Shown: positions 43,795 through 53,262 of the stretch, in pieces | How positions within the stretch are numbered: position 1 is the first letter of the stretch | Layout: every line of letters starts with the position of its first letter | Assembly: GCF_032118995.1 (NCBI RefSeq) | Contig: NC_092657.1 | Span: 1,547,891-1,611,890 of the forward strand | Direction: 5' to 3' | Source: Asterias amurensis | Taxonomy: Eukaryota > Echinodermata > Asteroidea > Forcipulatida > Asteriidae | DNA: 64,000 bases | Made by a program: the position numbers and the translations under genes | The notes under the pieces: generated by a model | Database searches by the model: none | The model's input: only the letters and a program-made list of their open reading frames with translations | Told to the model about the DNA's origin: nothing

Positions 43795-44239
43795 GTCTTA
43801 CAAATGTAATGGGAAAGGAAACATTTTAAATCGTCATTGGATTCAATTCGACGGGAGGAGATCGGGTGCATAATATAGCGCGCCACCAAGAGTCGATGAC
43901 TGCCCAGTGCCCACAAAGCTAATTACATTTGCTTCACACTGAATTAAGTAACGATAAATTGTGTTCTATATGACTGGAAACTATAACAATCAAATACCGT
44001 CAACATTCAGGCACACAAATTTTGCCTCTTTTCAAATGTTTTTCCGGTAAAGTCTGTAATGATCTTTAATTTACTTTAATAGTGATCTGCTCACCACATA
44101 CACGCCTTTCAAGAAACCTGTTTCAGTTACTGACAAAATGCTGTGAAGAGGTTTTCCGATCAAGGAAACAGTTTGCCGTTAGACGAACACACAACGTCAG
44201 TTTACACGCAATGAGATAAGGTGTAGCTTTCCGTAACGA
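43795..44239. other. Spacer where a lectin gene would be expected
   Basis: This is the position 3' (minus strand) of the module at 44240-44330, equivalent to the place of lectin 7 after its module. No lectin sequence is seen. The last 100 bp (tcaaggaaacagtttgccgt, acgaacacacaacgtcagtt) still match the module flank. Confidence 0.5.
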
Positions 44240-44330
44240 ATGATGTTCTTCTCAGAGAGACAAAGTCGACCCAAACGGTTGCATCGCAGGCGAGTTGTGA
44301 TATCTCCTATTTCTGTTTCGCAACCAAGTG
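44240..44330 (-). promoter_or_regulatory. Lectin upstream module, orphan copy
   Basis: Reverse strand: ggagatatcacaactcgcct, gcgatgcaaccgtttgggtc and gactttgtctctctgagaag. No lectin ORF follows on its 3' side, where a P2 element now lies. Flanks match 45960-46200 closely (accaatcaggccccatg.agc). Confidence 0.65.
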
Positions 44331-44674
44331 TGATCCTGATTTCTCCTGCTAAAATGTGCACACTTTGATTGGCTAACCTCAACAATGAATCATGAATATT
44401 AATGAACACCAACTGCCGTCTAACCAATCAGGCCCCATGCAGCCTAGAATGGGAGGGGCCTTCAACGGAAAGGGCCAACTCTCCGTGTCTTCGTATACTT
44501 AGAAACAATTAAAACTGACTGTCATCTGCTCGTGGTGTGAGAGAAATAGTTCAATTTTCAAACGGTTGAAAGATTTGACCGAAGCCACTGCACGTGCTTT
44601 ATAACAGCATTGGTATCTGCTCGTGGTGTGATAATTAAATCAATTTACACACTCTTGAAATAATGCTGCAGCCC

Positions 44675-44960
44675 AGTTTCTGTAAGCGACCTTCACAATG
44701 CCCTCTCGTCGGCACTTCCCTATTCCCTCCCCCAGATCATTGCAGTCGATCTATATCATGCGGATGTTGCACTATAAACTTTCTTGCTTGGGGATTGGTA
44801 CACCCAAGTCTCTACACTCGTCGCTAGCTAATTGAGACCAGAGAACTTTGGACTCCGTAAGCCTGTAGCAAGGGATTCTCCATTGATGCAAAGACTCTGA
44901 AATGTCATCTCGATTCCCCTGGAGGGATTGTTCAATACACTGTAATTTACTTTGTTCAAG
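44675..44960 (-). pseudogene. Degenerate C-type lectin (relic 6)
   Basis: Recognisable pieces on the reverse strand are CYRLTESKVLWSQ, ASDECRDLG, a CNDL-like block and a degraded Cys/Glu-rich block ending in VAYRNW-like sequence. There are several frame breaks and stops. The signal peptide is absent. It is the twin of the relic at 46422-46700, so it was already degraded before that duplication. Confidence 0.75.
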
Positions 44961-45191
44961 TTTGAATAATTCATGCAATCACCACCCTGTACTTGGAATG
45001 TATGGTGATTGGCATATAGTTACTAAGACTTTTTAACTTCTAAAGTCAAACAGAAGCTATACAATAAGGATGAGTTGGACCGATTTGGTTTCAAATAAGC
45101 GCCAATTGTTGTCGTTTAGAGCTAGGGGAGTTTTTCCATTTTACCACTATTTCAACTGAGACAAGGACTCGAAGCTTCGATGTTAACATTA

Positions 45192-45710
45192 TCACACGTG
45201 AAGGACTGGTCTGCCAGCCATTTCGCAAATGGCTCTCTTCAATATTCTGCAACTCACATCATGCCATTGATGCTCTCCCAACCGCATCAACATGAATGCA
45301 CAATCTTCATCTCCCTTACTATTCGGTTCTCCAGGATACCAGTTTGTGTAAGCGACCTCTACGTTGCCCTCTCGGCACTTCCATCTACCCTCAACCTCAA
45401 TATCATTGCAATCAATCCACACTGCTGCGCCATCAAGCGGAATAAACTGCGCAATAAACTCGTTTTCTTGATCGGAGCTTGGTGCACCCAGAACACCACC
45501 CAGGTTTCTACACTCGTCTCTAGCATCTGCCCAGGAAAATGCCGCCTCGGTGATCTTGTAGCATGAGTTTCCCCAGTAATGCCAAGACTCCGGACAGGAT
45601 GAATCGTCATACATAAACGTATAGCATTGCTGATCTCGAGATGCAACCACACCAAAACAAGAGGTATTTAACAACACCGTTGAAAATATTAAGGTCAGAA
45701 AACACAACAT
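45192..45710 (-). CDS. C-type lectin 7, secreted, single exon, EPN type
   Basis: 172 residues from MLCFLTLIFSTVLLNTSCFG. Then QQCYTFMYDDSSCPESWHYW, NSCYKITEAAFSWADARDEC, GGVLGAPSS, VWIDCNDIEVEGRWKC, YPGEPNSKGDEDC, HQWHDVSC, AICEMA and GRPVLHV. A 17-codon upstream extension is open but is not hydrophobic at its start. tttgcagtgtgaacattgtc just before the ATG contains a possible 3' splice site, which would fit a non-coding first exon in the upstream module 290-380 bp away. Confidence 0.92.
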   Translation of the reverse strand: MLCFLTLIFSTVLLNTSCFGVVASRDQQCYTFMYDDSSCPESWHYWGNSCYKITEAAFSWADARDECRNLGGVLGAPSSDQENEFIAQFIPLDGAAVWIDCNDIEVEGRWKCREGNVEVAYTNWYPGEPNSKGDEDCAFMLMRLGEHQWHDVSCRILKRAICEMAGRPVLHV

Positions 45711-45999
45711 AATGAGACAATGTTCACACTGCAAATTGAATTGTATCGGCCCTTGATACAAACAACGTTGTAAACGATAACATCATTATTGTACTATTCA
45801 GTAAACAGACTGTAGACTAGGTGCACCATACATGATTCTCGCATTGAGTTTCCCTCTCTGTTTTCTCAAGATTCAAATTATCTTACAGTTACTGAAAGAA
45901 TGATGTGAAGAGGTTTCCCATCAAGGAAACAGTTTGCCGTAGACGAACAAACAACGTCAGTTTACACGCAATGAGATAAGGTGTATCTTTCCGTAACGA

Positions 46000-46085
46000 A
46001 TGATGTTCTTCTCAGAGAGACAAAGTCGACCCAAACGGTTGCATCGCAGACGAGTTGTGATATCTCCTATTTCTGTTTCGCAACC
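46000..46085 (-). promoter_or_regulatory. Lectin upstream module (for lectin 7)
   Basis: Reverse strand: gaaacagaaataggagatat, cacaactcgtctgcgatgca, accgtttgggtcgactttgt and ctctctgagaagaacatc. Then ttacggaaagatacacctta and ttgcgtgtaaactg, which could serve as a donor site. Confidence 0.65.
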
Positions 46086-46421
46086 AACCTCGATTCTGAT
46101 GTCGTCTGCTAAAATGCGCACACATTGATTGGCTAACACCAAAGATGAATCGTGAATAAACATGAGTACCAACTGCCGTCTAACCAATCAGGCCCCATGA
46201 AGCCTAGAATGGGAGGGGAGGGCCTACTCTCCGTGTCTGCGTGTACTTAGAAACAATTAAAACTGACTGTCATCTGCTCGTGGTGTGAGAGAAATAGTTC
46301 AATTTTCAAACGGTTGAAAGATTTGACCGAAGCCACTACACGTGCTTTATAACACCATTGGTATCTGCTCGTGGTGTGATAATTAAATCAACTTACACAC
46401 GCTTGAAATAATGCTGCAGCC

Positions 46422-46700
46422 CAGTTTCTGCAAGCGACCTCCACGTTGCCTGCTCGGCACTTTCCTATCCCCTCCTCAAGATCACTACAATTTATCCATA
46501 CCATCCAATCAGTTGGGATATTGCACTATAAACTTTCTTGATTGGAGATTGGTATAACACCCAAGTCTCTACACTCGTCGCTAACTAATTAAGACGAGGG
46601 AACTTTGGACTCGGTGAGCCTGTAGCAAGGGACTCTCCATTGGTGCAAAGACTCCGAAATGTCATCTCGATTCTCTTTTTGGAGGGATTGTTCAATACAC
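46422..46700 (-). pseudogene. Degenerate C-type lectin (relic 8)
   Basis: Same pieces as the relic at 44675-44960 (CYRLTESKVP-like, DECRDLG, CSDLEEG-like), with additional changes. Lies upstream of the module for lectin 7 and downstream of lectin 9. Confidence 0.75.
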
Positions 46701-46943
46701 TGTCATTTTAACTTTGTTCAAGTTTGAATAATTTATGCAATCACCACCCTGTACTTGGAATGTCTGGCGATTGGCATATAGTTACCGAGACTTTGTAACT
46801 TCTAAATTCAATCAGAAGCTATATCATGGATGAGTTGGACCGATTTGGTTCAAATAAGCGCCCAAGTGTCGTTTGAGCTAAAGGAGAGTTTTCCATTGTT
46901 TCCATCAAGATGCACAACGACTCGAAGCTTCGATGTTCAATTA

Positions 46944-47468
46944 TCACACGTGAAGGACCGGTCTGCCAGCCATTTTGCAAAGAGCTCTCTCTAATTTATA
47001 GCAACTCACATCGTACCATTGTCCCTCACTCCCCCACCACCCCTTAGCAAGGACCGCACAATCTTCATCTCCCACGTTATTCGGTTCTCCAGGATACCAG
47101 TTTCTGTAAGCGACCTCTACTTTGCCCTCTCTGCACTTCCATATCCCCTCTACCTCTAGATCATTACAGTCGATCCATACCATACCTTTAGTTTGACTCA
47201 ATTGCAATAATATAAACTCGTTTTCTTGATAAGAGCTTGGTACACCCAGAACACCACCAAGGTTTCTACACTCGTCTCTAGCATCTGACCAACTAAATCT
47301 CGTCTCAGTGATCTTGTAGCATGAGTTTCCCCAGTAGTGCCAAGACACCGGACAGGAGGAGTCGTCACTCATGAAAGTAGAACATTCCTGATCTTGAGAT
47401 GCAACCACTCCAAAACAAGAGGTATTTAGCAACACAGTCGAAAATATTAAGGTCACATAACACAACAT
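46944..47468 (-). CDS. C-type lectin 9, secreted, single exon, EPN type
   Basis: 174 residues from MLCYVTLIFSTVLLNTSCFG, then QECSTFMSDDSSCPVSWHYW, NSCYKITETRFSWSDARDEC, GGVLGVPSS, VWIDCNDLEVEGIWKC, YPGEPNNVGDEDC, GQWYDVSC, ALCKMA and GRPVLHV. The ORF stays open for 45 codons upstream, but that stretch runs into the repeat at 47562-47965 and is not shared, so it is not counted. No upstream module is seen; the repeat sits where it should be. Confidence 0.9.
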   Translation of the reverse strand: MLCYVTLIFSTVLLNTSCFGVVASQDQECSTFMSDDSSCPVSWHYWGNSCYKITETRFSWSDARDECRNLGGVLGVPSSYQENEFILLQLSQTKGMVWIDCNDLEVEGIWKCREGKVEVAYRNWYPGEPNNVGDEDCAVLAKGWWGSEGQWYDVSCYKLERALCKMAGRPVLHV

Positions 47469-47561
47469 AATAATACAATGATCAAACAGTAAGTTAAATT
47501 GTATTGGCCCTCGATGCAAACAACGTTTTGTAAGCGATATCATCATTATTCTATGGTTCCA

Positions 47562-47965
47562 GTCTGCGATCGTGGCTTTGAGTCTACCTGATAGCCAATA
47601 CATTATTATATGAAATAGCGCCCTCTTGTTGGATTAACCTCCGTCATAAGCCAACGAGTTGGGGCGCGTGATAGCTAATCTATATGGGGACGTTTTTCGT
47701 GGCTGGTGCAGGGGGATATTCGCAATCTCAGACTTGAAATCAAGGCTATATATAGGGCGGCTTATTTATTCTGAACAAATACTATCAAAAAGTCACCAAA
47801 TTGTACCCAATAATAAGACTTTGCTTATTATTAACCACGATTCTGGTAATTTACTGCAAACAACCTTAAAGCTAATAAACCCGTGGGTGCAGGGACTGGA
47901 TGGTTCGGCAAGTGGCCCGAACAAGAAGTTTTCGTCCCATGTCCAGGCTTGTGTCCGGACCTTTA
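47562..47965 (-). repeat. Duplicated block, inverse of 28570-29038
   Basis: See the entry at 28570-29038. Here it lies immediately 5' of lectin 9, and the paralogous upstream module is missing at this place. Confidence 0.7.
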
Positions 47966-48286
47966 TTTTCCTGCACTAAACACGCGGTCAATAAAACACA
48001 TACATTTAACTATGTTTCTATATACACCAGTGCAATAATTATTATAGGTATTAGTAATGCGCCAAGTTCAAGGCGCAGCAGAGACAATGTAAACACAACA
48101 ATACATGGTATTAGATGAAGGCAACTTCTTAATACTTTGTCTTAATAAATCACATAACTAAATATCGTTATACAATAATGTAAGTATTAATTTTTTCTAA
48201 TGTCGATTGGTATTAATTAAAGGAAACCCCTGCACACTTTCCCCTAAACATTTCTATCTCTAATACCGCAAATAAAGATATTCAAT

Positions 48287-48528
48287 TTAAAGGCACTGGA
48301 CACGCGTATTCAAACTCGGTGTATCCCAACATAATTATGCGCTGCATACTGTGGAAATGTTTACTCAGTTGGTCGTCGAAGTTGCTAGTTACGGAATAAT
48401 AACTAAAATTTCACAAAATGTGTGTGTATTTTTAGACGCTTAAAAAGGCTTCAGGCCTGAAGTCTTTTAAAGTAAGTTTCTGTGATGCTGACAATTATGA
48501 GTAATCACTGATAGTGTCCAGTGCCTTT
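48287..48528. repeat. Hairpin family P2, rearranged
   Basis: Both termini are present (ttaaaggcactggacac at the left and tagtgtccagtgcctttcc at the right), but the interior blocks are in inverse order and shortened. An inversion or a deletion of one arm is likely. Confidence 0.6.
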
Positions 48529-48765
48529 CCAATACGCAAATATATTTTTTTTAAATCATCATTCACGCATAAAAGTATTAATTTGTACAGGCAATCCTAC
48601 ACAATCGTTTCCTTCTTGAACAAGTCATGATCAACGTGTCTTTTATGACTGAACAATATGGCGTTGTACCACCCAGTGTGATACACACGGCCTTTTCCTC
48701 ATTCCAACAAACCTCGTCACTTTAATGACAAGACTCCGTGACTCGAAGCTTCAACGTTTAAATCG

Positions 48766-49284
48766 TCACACGTGGAGGACTGGTCTGCCAGCCATTTTGC
48801 AAAGAGCTTTCTCCAATCTACTGCATTTCCCATCATGCCATTGACGCTCATTTCTCCAACTAGCCAGGACTGCACAATCTTCATCTCCCTGGTAGTTATT
48901 CGGTTCTCCAGGATACCAGTTTCTGTAAGCGACCTCTACGTTACCCTCTCTGCACTTCCATCTCCCCTCATCCTCTATATCATTGCAATCAATCCACACT
49001 GCGTCATCAAGTGGAAATAACTGCGCAATAAACTCGTTTTCTTGATCGGAGCTTGGTGCACCCAAAACACCACCCAGGTTTCTACACTCGTCTTTAGCAT
49101 CTGACCAGGTAAATCTCGTCTCAGTGACCCTGTAGCATGAGATTCCCCAGGAATGCCAAGACTCCGGACAGGAGGAGTCGTCCCTCATGAAAGTAGAACA
49201 TTGCTGATCTTGAGATGCAACCACTCCAAAACAAGAGGTATTTAGCAACACAGTCGAAAATATTAAGGTCACATAACACAACAT
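48766..49284 (-). CDS. C-type lectin 10, secreted, single exon, EPN type
   Basis: 172 residues from MLCYVTLIFSTVLLNTSCFG, identical to lectin 9 over the signal peptide. Then QQCSTFMRDDSSCPESWHSW, ISCYRVTETRFTWSDAKDEC, GGVLGAPSS, VWIDCNDIEDEGRWKC, YPGEPNNYQGDEDC, QWHDGKC, ALCKMA and GRPVLHV. The module lies 240-315 bp upstream. Confidence 0.92.
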   Translation of the reverse strand: MLCYVTLIFSTVLLNTSCFGVVASQDQQCSTFMRDDSSCPESWHSWGISCYRVTETRFTWSDAKDECRNLGGVLGAPSSDQENEFIAQLFPLDDAVWIDCNDIEDEGRWKCREGNVEVAYRNWYPGEPNNYQGDEDCAVLASWRNERQWHDGKCSRLEKALCKMAGRPVLHV

Positions 49285-49524
49285 AATAATACAATGATCA
49301 AACAGTAAGTTAAATTGTATTGGCCCTCGATGCAAACAACGTTTTGTGAGCGATATCATCATTATTCTATGTGCCTTATGGCATGTTTCTCTCTCATTGA
49401 GTTTTCATCATGAGTCAAATCTTGCGTTTACTGACAAAATGCTGTACAGAGGTTTTCCCGTCGAGGAAACAGTTTGCCGTAGACGAACACACGGCGTCAG
49501 TTTGCACGAAATGGGAAAAGGAAT

Positions 49525-49600
49525 AGCTCTCTAGAGAGACAAAGTCGACCCAAACGGTTGCATCGCAGACGACTTGTGATATCTGCTCCTTCATAACCAA
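49525..49600 (-). promoter_or_regulatory. Lectin upstream module (for lectin 10)
   Basis: Reverse strand: agatatcacaagtcgtctgc, gatgcaaccgtttgggtcga and ctttgtctctctagagagct. ccaatcaaagtgtgcgcatt follows further 5'. The gaaacagaaat part seen elsewhere is altered here. Confidence 0.6.
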
Positions 49601-49689
49601 GCTCGATTCTGGTTTTGCTTGCTAAAATGCGCACACTTTGATTGGATGATACCAACAATAAATCATGAATAAAGATGAACGCCAACTGT

Positions 49690-50620
49690 ATTCCAACTAA
49701 TCAGAAGCCCCGATGGTTTGTCAAGGCATTATTGACCAATCAGCTTCAGCCACAAGCGATACCTGGCTGTGTTTTTCTGACGATGGCCAAAAAATTGATT
49801 TAGGCCTACTTCTTTTGAAATTGTTTCTCGTGAAGAAAAATATTGACTGCGTCCTTGATATTACGCGTCCTTCAATACACTCCAATACAAATGGGAAAAT
49901 ATTGATTCGCCATCTCGATTCCCCCGAACTGATGAGTCGATATTCTGTTTGCTTTAGGGAACTGTTTTATGTATTTCTTGAATTGTTCACGCTTCGATTG
50001 GGTGCCTCGGTAGGGTGGCATCAGTGTAACAGGAAACATGGTAAAAAGAGGCATTGAATTCGCGGCGTTGCCGGCAAGACAAGCAAAGTGAACTAGATAA
50101 TAATAATATAATATCGAAGTCTTTTTTGTATATAGCGCACGTATCTACCAAACAAGGTACTCAAGGCGCTGAGTATAGTACAAACTTTCAGAAAGATAGG
50201 TTATTGCAGTGATGAATTTTTGAGACCCAATTATTAGCACTTATAATGGTTTACAAGGTGCTACGGCGCATAAAGTAGCCGTAACTTCAACTGACCCCAA
50301 AATATCATACGATGAGTTGGTCCGATGGTTGTAAACACTCCAAATCTTCAAGTCAAGCTTTTTAACCTGCATCCTAGTTTTGCTTGATTTTGTCAACTTC
50401 CTGTGCTTTTCGTCCCCCAATAATAATTTGTTTAATTTTGTTATCACTTGCACATTACGGATGTGACGCCACGCTGCACCATCCCATAGCAAAATGTTGT
50501 GCTGCAAAGGAATCACCTTGCTCAAGACTCCACGCCCATTTGGTGTCGCTTGAGCTCGAGGAGTGTCCAATTAACACACACAAAGATTTCAATAAAGTAC
50601 AAGCTTCGATGTTCAAATTG
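49690..50620. other. Upstream flank of lectin 10 and spacer
   Basis: 49700-50050 is homologous to the lectin 11 flank, first to 51775-51990 and then to 55756-55900. A tatatagcgcacg...caaggcgctgag piece of SINE-tail type lies at 50130-50180. No gene in the remainder. Confidence 0.55.
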
Positions 50621-51136
50621 TCACACGTGAAGAACTGGTCTGCCAGCCATTTTGCAAAGAGCTGGTATTGGGCTATAACATTTCACATCATGCCATTGTC
50701 CCTCACTCTCCCACCTCTTAGTCAAAACCGCACAATCTTCATCTCCCTCGTTACTCGGTTCTCCATCATCCCAGTTTCTGTAAGCGACCTCTACATTGCC
50801 CTCTCTGCACTTCCATCTCCCTTCCACATCTAAATCATTACAGTCGATCCACAATATTCCCTCAGGCGGCATCTGATGGGCTATAAACTCATTTTCTTGA
50901 GCGGAGCTTGGTGCAGCCAGAACACCACCCAGCTTTCTACACTCGTCTCTAGCTTCGAACCAGGGAAATCCAGTTTCAGTGGCCCTGTACCATGAGTTTC
51001 CCAAGTAATACCGTGACCCCGGTGAAGAGCTATCATATAAAAATGTAACGCATTGTTGGTCTTGAGATGCGAGCACTCCAAAAGAGCAGTTATATAGCAA
51101 AGTAGTGGACGATAATATGAAGAACACAACATACAT
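50621..51136 (-). CDS. C-type lectin 11, divergent, single exon, EPS type
   Basis: 171 residues from MYVVFFILSSTTLLYNCSFG. It differs from all paralogs: the first disulfide pair is gone on both sides (SSSPGSRYYLGNSWYRATE against SSCPESWHYWGNSCYKITE), and the sugar motif is DDGEPSNEG, with Ser for the Asn of EPN. The rest is kept: DECRKLGGVLAAPSS, LWIDCNDLDVEGRWKC, GDEDCAVL, GQWHDVKC, ALCKMA and GRPVLHV. The frame is open throughout. Sugar binding by the usual calcium site is doubtful. An in-frame Met ten codons upstream is possible. Confidence 0.9.
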   Translation of the reverse strand: MYVVFFILSSTTLLYNCSFGVLASQDQQCVTFLYDSSSPGSRYYLGNSWYRATETGFPWFEARDECRKLGGVLAAPSSAQENEFIAHQMPPEGILWIDCNDLDVEGRWKCREGNVEVAYRNWDDGEPSNEGDEDCAVLTKRWESEGQWHDVKCYSPIPALCKMAGRPVLHV

Positions 51137-51599
51137 TTTGACACTGATGGGGGCACCTAACGTCACTTCACATTAACGTACGAGAATAAACCGTGGTTTC
51201 ATCAATATGGTTGTAGTTCCTTTAAGCCATGGCAGTAGTGTGGATATGAACTGTACCTGAAGATGATATAAACATAAGTGTTTCACAGGTTAATGTTTCC
51301 GATAGCTACTTCTTTCGCATCTCGATGTTCATAGTTACAGTGTTGACTTTGAAAAATCGTGCGAATGTCTCAAATTCAATACCGATTTGCTTTAAAGTTG
51401 CAATAAACAGTCATGCGTACCGCTATCTATAGTCGCGGTCAGTTCTCATGAAGAGGTTAAACATCTTCTGGCGGTTGGACTACTAGCAAATGTGTCGAAC
51501 AGTATTCTTCTTACTAAGAACAATTTGGCGAAGAAGAACACACGATGGCAGTTCACACGATATAACATAAGATACAGCTCTCCATTTTACGAGTGGTAC

Positions 51600-51672
51600 A
51601 TTCAGAGACAAAGTCGACCCAAACGGTTGCATCGCAGACGAGTTGTGATATCTCCTATTTCTGTTTCGCAAC
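51600..51672 (-). promoter_or_regulatory. Lectin upstream module (for lectin 11)
   Basis: Reverse strand: cgaaacagaaataggagata, tcacaactcgtctgcgatgc and aaccgtttgggtcgactttg followed by tctctgaatg. ggccaatgaaagtgtgcgcg lies just upstream. Confidence 0.65.
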
Positions 51673-52008
51673 GAAGCTCGATTCTGATCTCGTCGGCTAA
51701 AACGCGCACACTTTCATTGGCCGACACTAACAATGAATCATGAATAAACATGTACACCAACTGTATCTAACCAATCAGAAGCCACGATGGTTTGGAAAGA
51801 CGTTATTGACCAATCAGCTTCAGCCACAAGCAATACCTGCGTGGTTTTATTGTGATAGGCTCAGGGGTTGTAATGGATTTAAAATTAACCTACTTCTTTG
51901 AAAATGGAGCTCGCGAAGAAAACAATACCTATACGTCTTTGATTTGACGCGTCCTTCCTATACACTCCAACACAAATGAGAAATTATTGATCGGGTAAAT
52001 ATAAAGCT

Positions 52009-52930
52009 TTAACCCACACCTGTGACGTCATGCTATTGTTAAATCGCTCCATTATTTTGCACGAATGGCGCGATGGGTACATCTATTCACCCATTGTGCA
52101 TAAAAGAGTTAGGGAACAAAGTAAATCAAGTCAATGACGCCATGGACCATATATTATTTTGTTTTTAATGGTTTTTAACACAGGTTAATAGAGCTACACA
52201 TGTATTGCAAAATGATCGTTAACACTTTCCTCAAGTGAACAGCTACATTATTAAATTATTATTTAGCTGAGATGTTAAAAAATAATTATAGAACTACAAC
52301 AGTAATTTAAGCAGGTCTTAAAGTCAGATAAATCAATTTCATTTTAACCAGTATTTTTGTTTTTTGTTTTTATCAATTCAAAATGCTTAATTTATCATAC
52401 ACAAACATGGTAAGTGAGTAAAGTCCCTAAAATTTAAGATTGCAAAGATACTTTTTTCAATATCATCATAAAATAACAGGAATTCAACTGAAATTGTTGA
52501 TCATAAAGGTAGTTTAAATTTGTTTATTAAAAACAAATCTGAAACTACAGGCTTGTACGCGGCCAGGTCACTTCTTTTATCTTCACCTTTTGGGTTTTTT
52601 GTAGACCGAGAAAGTCGGCTACAACATCATCTGATAGTCTGTTTCTATCACTAACTTGTATAAATTTACTTAAAGTCAAGAAACAAAATCACTTATCTGC
52701 TGCCACTTTCGCTCCCGATCTATGATGCCATTATCGAAGGAACGAGCATATTTCCTAAAATAATGTTGGTCTTCGTCCATTGCTCACACACCACCATTGG
52801 TGTTCACTGGAGTGAACAAGCTTACGTAATACATACAAACAATTGACTTAAAAATTAAACAATATCGCGCCATTCGTGCGAAATAATGGAGCGATTTTAA
52901 CAATACCATGACGTCACAGGTGTGGGTTAA
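52009..52930. mobile_element. piggyBac-like element with TTAA target duplications
   Basis: TTAA at 52009-52012 and 52927-52930 encloses 914 bp that begin CCCACACCTGTGACGTCAT and end with its inverse. The terminal repeats (52013-52073 and 52866-52926) match over about 61 bp with two substitutions and one indel. TTAA duplication and CCC...GGG ends are the hallmark of piggyBac elements. No piggyBac transposase was recognised; the inner minus-strand reading frames at 52560-52780 are described separately. The element interrupts the duplicated flank of lectin 11. Confidence 0.85.
52560..52780 (-). other. Possible captured coding fragment inside the piggyBac-like element
   Basis: A minus-strand ATG at 52780 opens a frame starting MDEDQHYFRKYARSFDNGII and continuing to RERKWQQISDFVS, then stop. 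In a second frame, from about 52680 to 52560, the sequence gives KFIQVSDRNRLSDDVVADFL and GLQKTQKVKIKEV. Both have ordinary, non-repetitive amino-acid composition, unlike chance frames in this AT-rich DNA, and could be two parts of one broken gene. I do not recognise the family. It may be a host gene piece, a transposase relic or coincidence. Confidence 0.3.
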
Positions 52931-53108
52931 GTCGCATAATGCCCGAGGTGCGCGCCATTCGTGGGTACGAATAGTCTTGGTTCCAAGACCATTGGTGTTG
53001 CGCGGTCACACACAACCAACGTTCCGATTATGCACGGCAAAAACTGTCCACGCTTGTAATGAACGAACGCTAGCGGGCGCTCTGTTTCTCTGCTTTAGAT
53101 CTCACCAT

Positions 53109-53262
53109 AGACCTTTTCGCAAATACCGGGGCGCGCGCGTAAAGCTTGGAATTAGGTGCATTGTGGTCTAGCTGGTAGCAAAATTTGATGCGTATCTATC
53201 CCACAATGCACCTCATTCAACAGTCTGCGCTTGCGCATTGGTATTTGCGATAAGGTCTATGT
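53109..53262. mobile_element. 153-bp hairpin with TAGACCTT ends
   Basis: The ends tagaccttttcgcaaatacc and ggtatttgcgataaggtcta are near-perfect inverses. A ggtgcattgtgg / cccacaatgcacc inner arm is also present. Nested at the inner edge of the left arm of the larger element. The terminal hexamer matches the element at 58463-58635. Confidence 0.75.

Noticed and set aside
44197-44427. Small protein containing GDITTRLRCNRLGRLCLSEK, repeated upstream of lectins
   Set aside because: Open frames recur only because the non-coding module is conserved; starts and ends differ among copies, and the frame is lost in several (for example 35515 and 49525).
46944-47603. Longer lectin 9 starting at 47603
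   Set aside because: The extra 45 residues run into a repeat, are not hydrophobic and are not shared by intact paralogs other than through recent copying.
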